NCBI GenBank assembly: GCA_041686955.1
Contig: JAWLCV010000041.1
Location: 1-36,216 of the forward strand
Source of the DNA: UBA7803 sp041686955
GTDB lineage: Bacteria; Pseudomonadota; Gammaproteobacteria; Pseudomonadales; Azotimanducaceae
Length of the DNA stretch: 36,216 nucleotides
Reading direction: 5' to 3'
The translations under genes and the position numbers were made by a program. The notes beneath the pieces are model-generated. The model was not told the DNA's origin, ran no database searches, and saw only the letters and a program-made list of their open reading frames with translations. Shown piece by piece: positions 32,786-36,216 of the stretch (position 1 is its first letter; each line of letters starts with the position of its first letter).

Positions 32786-33729
32786 GAGGTGAGTCCGGTC
32801 GATTCTTCGACGCCGATCATCAGGTTGAGGTTCTGCACCGCTGCACCGGCGGCGCCCTTGCCCAGGTTGTCGAGGCGGGCGACGAGCAGAATCTGCTCCG
32901 TATTGCCGAACACCATGAGCTCGATGCGGTTGCTGCCGTTGCAGGCGGTGGCGTTCAGGTATCCCTCCTCCAGGGCGTCCGGCGCGCCCACTGGCAGCAC
33001 GCTGACGAACGGCTCGCCCTCGTAGCGGCGCGCCAGCACCGCCTGGACGTCCTCGGGGGCGGGCCGGCCGTGGAGCTCGGAAGCGAACAGCCCCACTTCC
33101 ACCAGCATGCCCTGATAGTAGTTTCCCACGCTGGGGGCGAAAAGCGGCGCGACGGCGCATCCGGAGTAGCGGTGCATCTCCGGCACGTGCTTGTGCTTGA
33201 GGCCCAGGGCGTAGAGGCGGGTGTTGAAGCGCTCCTGTGTCTCGGAATCGAAGCTGCGGTAGCGCTCGACCAGGGGCCTGCCGCCGCCGGAGTAGCCGGA
33301 GATGGCGTGGACCCGCAGGGGCAGGTCCGCGGGCAGGACGCCGGCGTCGACAAGGGGACGAACCAGCAGCAGGAAGCCCTGGGGATAGCAGCCAGGGTTG
33401 GAGACGCGCCGCGCCCCGGCGATGCGCGCCCGGGCTCCGGATTCCAGCTCCGGCAGGCCGTAGACCCAGTCATCCGCCACCCGGTGGGCGCTGCTGGCAT
33501 CGAGGATGCGGCAATCCGGGCCAGCCAGGGTGACCGCCTCCCGGGCCGCGTCGTCGGGCAGGCACAGAACGGCCACGTCCGCCTGCTCGAACAGGCGCGC
33601 GCGGGCGGCCGGATCCTTGCGCTGCGCGGGATCGATGCGGAGCAGGGAAAGATCCCGCCGTTGGCGCAGTCGTTCGGCGATCTGCAGGCCGGTGGTGCCG
33701 GCTTCTCCGTCGATGAAGACTGTGGTCAA
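32782..33729 (-). CDS. argC: N-acetyl-gamma-glutamyl-phosphate reductase, type 2
   Basis: A 315-residue arginine-biosynthesis enzyme, reducing N-acetylglutamyl phosphate with NADPH. It is the short, type 2 ArgC: FIDGEAGTTGLQIAERL at the N terminus, the catalytic cysteine C114 in VSNPGCYPQGF, AISGYSGGGR and the HVPEMHRYSG substrate region. First gene of the five-gene minus-strand operon; a sigma-70-like promoter lies about 30 bp upstream. Confidence 0.94.
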   Translation of the reverse strand: MTTVFIDGEAGTTGLQIAERLRQRRDLSLLRIDPAQRKDPAARARLFEQADVAVLCLPDDAAREAVTLAGPDCRILDASSAHRVADDWVYGLPELESGARARIAGARRVSNPGCYPQGFLLLVRPLVDAGVLPADLPLRVHAISGYSGGGRPLVERYRSFDSETQERFNTRLYALGLKHKHVPEMHRYSGCAVAPLFAPSVGNYYQGMLVEVGLFASELHGRPAPEDVQAVLARRYEGEPFVSVLPVGAPDALEEGYLNATACNGSNRIELMVFGNTEQILLVARLDNLGKGAAGAAVQNLNLMIGVEESTGLTS

Positions 33730-33759
33730 TACGTGGTTTCGTCAGCTCAGAGGCGCGGC

Positions 33760-33788
33760 ATTCTAGGTGAAAACGGGACCGATGTCTC
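33760..33788 (-). promoter_or_regulatory. Sigma-70-like promoter for the argC operon
   Basis: On the minus strand GAGACA (33788-33783) and TAGAAT (33765-33760) are separated by 17 bp, matching TTGACA at four and TATAAT at five of six positions. The -10 ends 30 bp before the argC ATG. TAGAAT also occurs upstream of the GT4 operon (21483-21478) and of the 203-residue unknown gene (35358-35353), there without good -35 elements. Confidence 0.5.
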
Positions 33789-33817
33789 AGCCCGGTTGTC
33801 GGGCGTGGGGTCGGCGG

Positions 33818-34666
33818 TCAGGGGGAACCGGGTGAGCGTCCGGGGGCCCGCCACAGGGCGCGCAGGCCCCAGTAGGCCAGAAGCAGGGCCGCCACCGGCA
33901 CGAGGATGGTCTGCACGACGAACACCACGATCAGGTTCACCAGCTCCTCGATGGCGTTTTCCACCCGCTCCGTGAGGGCATCGAGCTGGGCCTTGACGTC
34001 CAGGGCCTGGCGCTGATCGTCCAGGAAGGCGCCGAACCGTTGCAGCACCGACGGAGCGGAGGCGTCGCCGGGCGGCGCGGCTTCCCCCGGCTGCTGCTGC
34101 AGCTCCTCGATGCGCTCCCGGGTAAGCTCGATGCGCTCCAGCGCCTCCTGCTGGCGCTCCGCGAGCACGAGCTGATCCACCACCCCCGTGGTCAGGGTCA
34201 CCAGCGCGAACAGGAAACGTGCGAACAGCAGCACGACGGTCAGCCGCAGCAGCGGCAGCCGGAGGGGCGCCGCGGCGGGAATCCACATGGCGAGCAGCGC
34301 AGCCGCCGCCGCCGCGCTCAGCGCACCGTTCATCCAGGCGTTGGCCGCCACCTCGGCGAGCAGAATCTGCGTGCCGAGGGAGACGCAGGCCAGGAGCGCC
34401 AGCCAGGAGAACTGCTCCACCAGATCGTTCAGCGGATCCAGCACTTCGCCCACGGTGAGGGTGACGCCCACGCCCACGGGCTGAATGGCGAGCTCGGTTC
34501 CCTGGGCTACGGAGATGACGCCGTTCAGCCCCCGCGCCACCGCGAAGGCCGCCAGCGCCCGCGACAGCGTCGCCCCAGTGTTCTCCGACGCCGCCTGGTC
34601 GAGCCCGTAGCCCCAGGACAGGGCCACGCCGAGCGCGAGGAAAAGGGTCAGCGCGGCGCGACGCAT
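33818..34666 (-). CDS. Unknown polytopic membrane protein
   Basis: A 282-residue membrane protein I do not recognise. An N-terminal signal-like helix (RRAALTLFLALGVALSWGYG) precedes a likely periplasmic segment, then helices at about 85-102, 113-130 and 137-158, a charged helical/coiled-coil region (about 165-240, with RIELTRERIEELQQQ and QRQALDVKAQLDALTERVE) and a final helix (about 245-270). A TTG at 34699 in the same frame would overlap the upstream stop by 8 bp and add 11 residues; I prefer the ATG. Coupling to the 203-residue gene suggests a shared role. Confidence 0.7.
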   Translation of the reverse strand: MRRAALTLFLALGVALSWGYGLDQAASENTGATLSRALAAFAVARGLNGVISVAQGTELAIQPVGVGVTLTVGEVLDPLNDLVEQFSWLALLACVSLGTQILLAEVAANAWMNGALSAAAAAALLAMWIPAAAPLRLPLLRLTVVLLFARFLFALVTLTTGVVDQLVLAERQQEALERIELTRERIEELQQQPGEAAPPGDASAPSVLQRFGAFLDDQRQALDVKAQLDALTERVENAIEELVNLIVVFVVQTILVPVAALLLAYWGLRALWRAPGRSPGSP

Positions 34667-34691
34667 TGCTCCGCCAGTCGGTGCCGGCGGC

Positions 34692-35303
34692 TCAGTCAAG
34701 GCCGTCCAGGATCGGCTGAATCCCGTCGCCCTTCTGCCAGGCGACGAACAGGCTCTCGAGCTTCTCGGTGATCAGGCTCCCCAGAGAGCCGCGGTCCAGG
34801 TCCGAGATCCGCTCCAGCACCTTTGGCTTGATGCGGTGCAGGTGCAGCACCGGCCACGACTGCTCGAACTCCCGCAGATCGCCCTTCGCCAGCACCGGCA
34901 GAAACGGGTCGTCGGCCGGGCGCTTGCGCATGATGGCGCGGATGCCCGCCTCGAAAGGAATCTGCCGGTTGCCCAGGGTGCGGTCTTCCCGCACGTTGGC
35001 CAGGTAAAGGCCCGGCTTGCCCACCAGCTCGCCCGGTACGATGTGCAGCCCCGTGGCGACCACGGCTTCCGGCTGAATGTGGAAGAAGGTGTCGTGGTAG
35101 GCCAGCGGGTCCGGCAGGATCACGAGCTTCCGTTCCCACTCCTGGGGAAAGTACATGCTGTAGTTGGTGTAGAGCTGCTCCACCGACGGCGAGTACACGC
35201 ACATGGTGGTCTCGAACTGGCGCACGAAGGCCATGGCGCGCTCGCGGTGACTGAAGCTATCCAGGTCCCACGCGAGGTCCGGGTTTTCTGCGGGGGATGA
35301 CAT
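34692..35303 (-). CDS. Unknown soluble protein
   Basis: A 203-residue cytosolic protein of unknown function with few low-complexity stretches and a conserved look: aromatic-rich centre (SMYFPQEWERKL, YHDTFFHIQPEAVVATGLHIVPGEL), then NRQIPFEAGIRAIMRKRP and a helical C terminus (LHRIKPKVLERISDLDRG, ITEKLESLFVAWQKG). No signal peptide or known nucleotide-binding motif. The ATG at 35303 is the first in frame; a TAGAAT -10-like hexamer is 50 bp upstream. First gene of a two-gene unit with the membrane protein. Confidence 0.7.
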   Translation of the reverse strand: MSSPAENPDLAWDLDSFSHRERAMAFVRQFETTMCVYSPSVEQLYTNYSMYFPQEWERKLVILPDPLAYHDTFFHIQPEAVVATGLHIVPGELVGKPGLYLANVREDRTLGNRQIPFEAGIRAIMRKRPADDPFLPVLAKGDLREFEQSWPVLHLHRIKPKVLERISDLDRGSLGSLITEKLESLFVAWQKGDGIQPILDGLD

Positions 35304-35438
35304 GCCTTGGGATCCTGCCTGTGGTCCTGTCGCGATGGGTGGCCGGAGACGAATTCTAGTGTGCGGGGCGGCCGCCGGCGACCGTGGCCGGCACCGACTC
35401 CGCCAATCGTGATGCAGTCGGCGAAACCGGCGTGACGG

Positions 35439-36104
35439 CTATGCCGGCCCATGGAAGATGCCGCCGAGCCAGCGGCCCATGTCACGGATTTCCTGAGGGC
35501 AGACCTCGTGGCCCATGGGGTATTCGTGCCACTCCACCTGGTAGCCCAACGCGCACAGTGCCTCCCGGGAGGTGACGGCCCGTGCGATGGGGATCATGGG
35601 ATCCATGGCGCCGTGGGCCATGAATATGGGCACGTCGACGCTGGCGAAGCTGACCTCGCCCCCCAGATGCTCGTGGTCGTGGATGTAGGTGGAGAGCGCG
35701 AGAATGCCGCCCAGCCGCTCCGGGTGGCGTAGCCCCAGGTGCAGCGCGATGACCCCGCCTTGGGAGAACCCGGCCAGAACGATGCGGCCGGGAGGCAGCC
35801 CGCGCTCGACCTCGCGCCCCACCAGCGCCGCCAGTGCCGTCGCGGACTCGCGGATCTCCCCATCGCTCGCCAGCGGAGCGCGGGGATCGATGTCGTACCA
35901 CGCGCGCATGCGCATGCCTGCGTTGATGGTGACCGGGCGAACGGGCGCGTTGGGGAAGACGAAACGCACGGGTGCTTCGAGGCCCAGCATGGGCACGATG
36001 GGCGGGAAGTCGCTGGCGTCGGCGCCCAGGCCGTGCAGCCAGATCACTGCGCCTACGGGGTCGCTGTCGGGGTCGATTTCCAGGCAGTGCAGAAGGTCGC
36101 TCAT
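35439..36104 (-). CDS. Carboxylesterase/phospholipase, alpha/beta hydrolase
   Basis: A 221-residue alpha/beta hydrolase of the carboxylesterase/acyl-protein thioesterase family. HGLGADASDF (24-33) forms the oxyanion region; nucleophile S114 in GFSQGG; D168 in HGAMDPMIP; H199 in PMGHEV. Size matches bacterial carboxylesterases acting on short acyl esters. It starts at an ATG 112 bp from the window end and has no visible operon partner here. Confidence 0.92.
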   Translation of the reverse strand: MSDLLHCLEIDPDSDPVGAVIWLHGLGADASDFPPIVPMLGLEAPVRFVFPNAPVRPVTINAGMRMRAWYDIDPRAPLASDGEIRESATALAALVGREVERGLPPGRIVLAGFSQGGVIALHLGLRHPERLGGILALSTYIHDHEHLGGEVSFASVDVPIFMAHGAMDPMIPIARAVTSREALCALGYQVEWHEYPMGHEVCPQEIRDMGRWLGGIFHGPA

Positions 36105-36216
36105 GGCGGCAGTTCAGCAAGTTCGATGTGTTATTGCAACGTGGATCGCGATGTTCGTGCGGGGTGGGGGCGTGTTACCACCCCGCGCCCGGGTGGGAGA
36201 GCGCGCCTGCGGCCCA

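Noticed and set aside
30134..33025. Open frame of 963 codons on the + strand across the nitrilase, rhlB and aminotransferase genes
   Set aside because: All three minus-strand genes have full sets of catalytic motifs; the translated + frame is a low-complexity His/Val/Gln/Gly-rich shadow.

Overview
This 36.2 kb window is very GC-rich chromosomal DNA from a bacterium, most likely a high-GC gammaproteobacterium (Chromatiales/Ectothiorhodospiraceae-like). The evidence is a RhlB-type DEAD-box helicase, an E. coli-like MetR regulator, an AttF/AttH-type export operon and densely packed genes with ATGA/GTGA stop-start overlaps. I see no insertion sequences, phage genes, tRNAs, rRNAs or CRISPR arrays. 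No stretch longer than about 170 bases lacks a gene. The last 112 bases (36105-36216) hold no feature I can support beyond the leader of the terminal esterase gene.

Layout, left to right. (1) 3-3493 (+): 3' end of an FtsX-type ABC permease, an AttH/CrtC lipocalin-like protein and a Nudix hydrolase, all overlapping. (2) 3605-8853 (+): a REC-PAS-GGDEF-EAL c-di-GMP protein, a cystathionine gamma-synthase-family enzyme, an SDR and purC. (3) 8936-11019 (+): an oxidoreductase/aminotransferase pair resembling GnnA/GnnB, which make the 3-amino sugar of amide-linked lipid A. (4) 11087-12753 (+): a small unknown protein and a divergent biotin carboxylase. (5) 12766-14342 (+): a near-consensus ECF41-type promoter followed by a five-helix, four-histidine cytochrome b and an ECF41 sigma factor. 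(6) 14418-17785 (+): crotonase, acyl-CoA carboxyltransferase and MFE-2-like hydroxyacyl-CoA dehydrogenase, an acyl-CoA module.

(7) 17794-21450: a sugar-type methyltransferase on + meets, tail to tail, a minus-strand operon of GT4 glycosyltransferase, second methyltransferase and (alpha/alpha) toroid-type glycosidase-like protein. This gene set is the same as the four-gene mycobacterial cluster for 3-O-methylmannose polysaccharide (MMP), the intracellular polymethylated polysaccharide that binds fatty acyl-CoA. Here it sits directly beside acyl-CoA genes. I consider this the most interesting part of the window.

(8) 21581-23585: an HD-domain protein and, divergently, metR with a perfect MetR box over its own start codon. 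(9) 23685-27393: PNPOx-family protein, two coupled unknown membrane proteins, a SixA-like phosphatase, a secreted histidine-rich protein on + and an LLM-family oxidoreductase. (10) 27481-33729 (-): an operon argC - class Ic aminotransferase - rhlB - nitrilase-type amidase - hisC, with a plausible sigma-70 promoter before argC, then a rhomboid protease. (11) 33818-36104 (-): a coupled pair of unknown proteins (one membrane) and a carboxylesterase.

Two copies of a dispersed palindromic repeat built of AGCGGAN heptamers lie at 14280-14366 and 23590-23681. The first has become the 3' end of the ECF41 gene. All functional calls rest on motifs recognised by eye; no database search was run.
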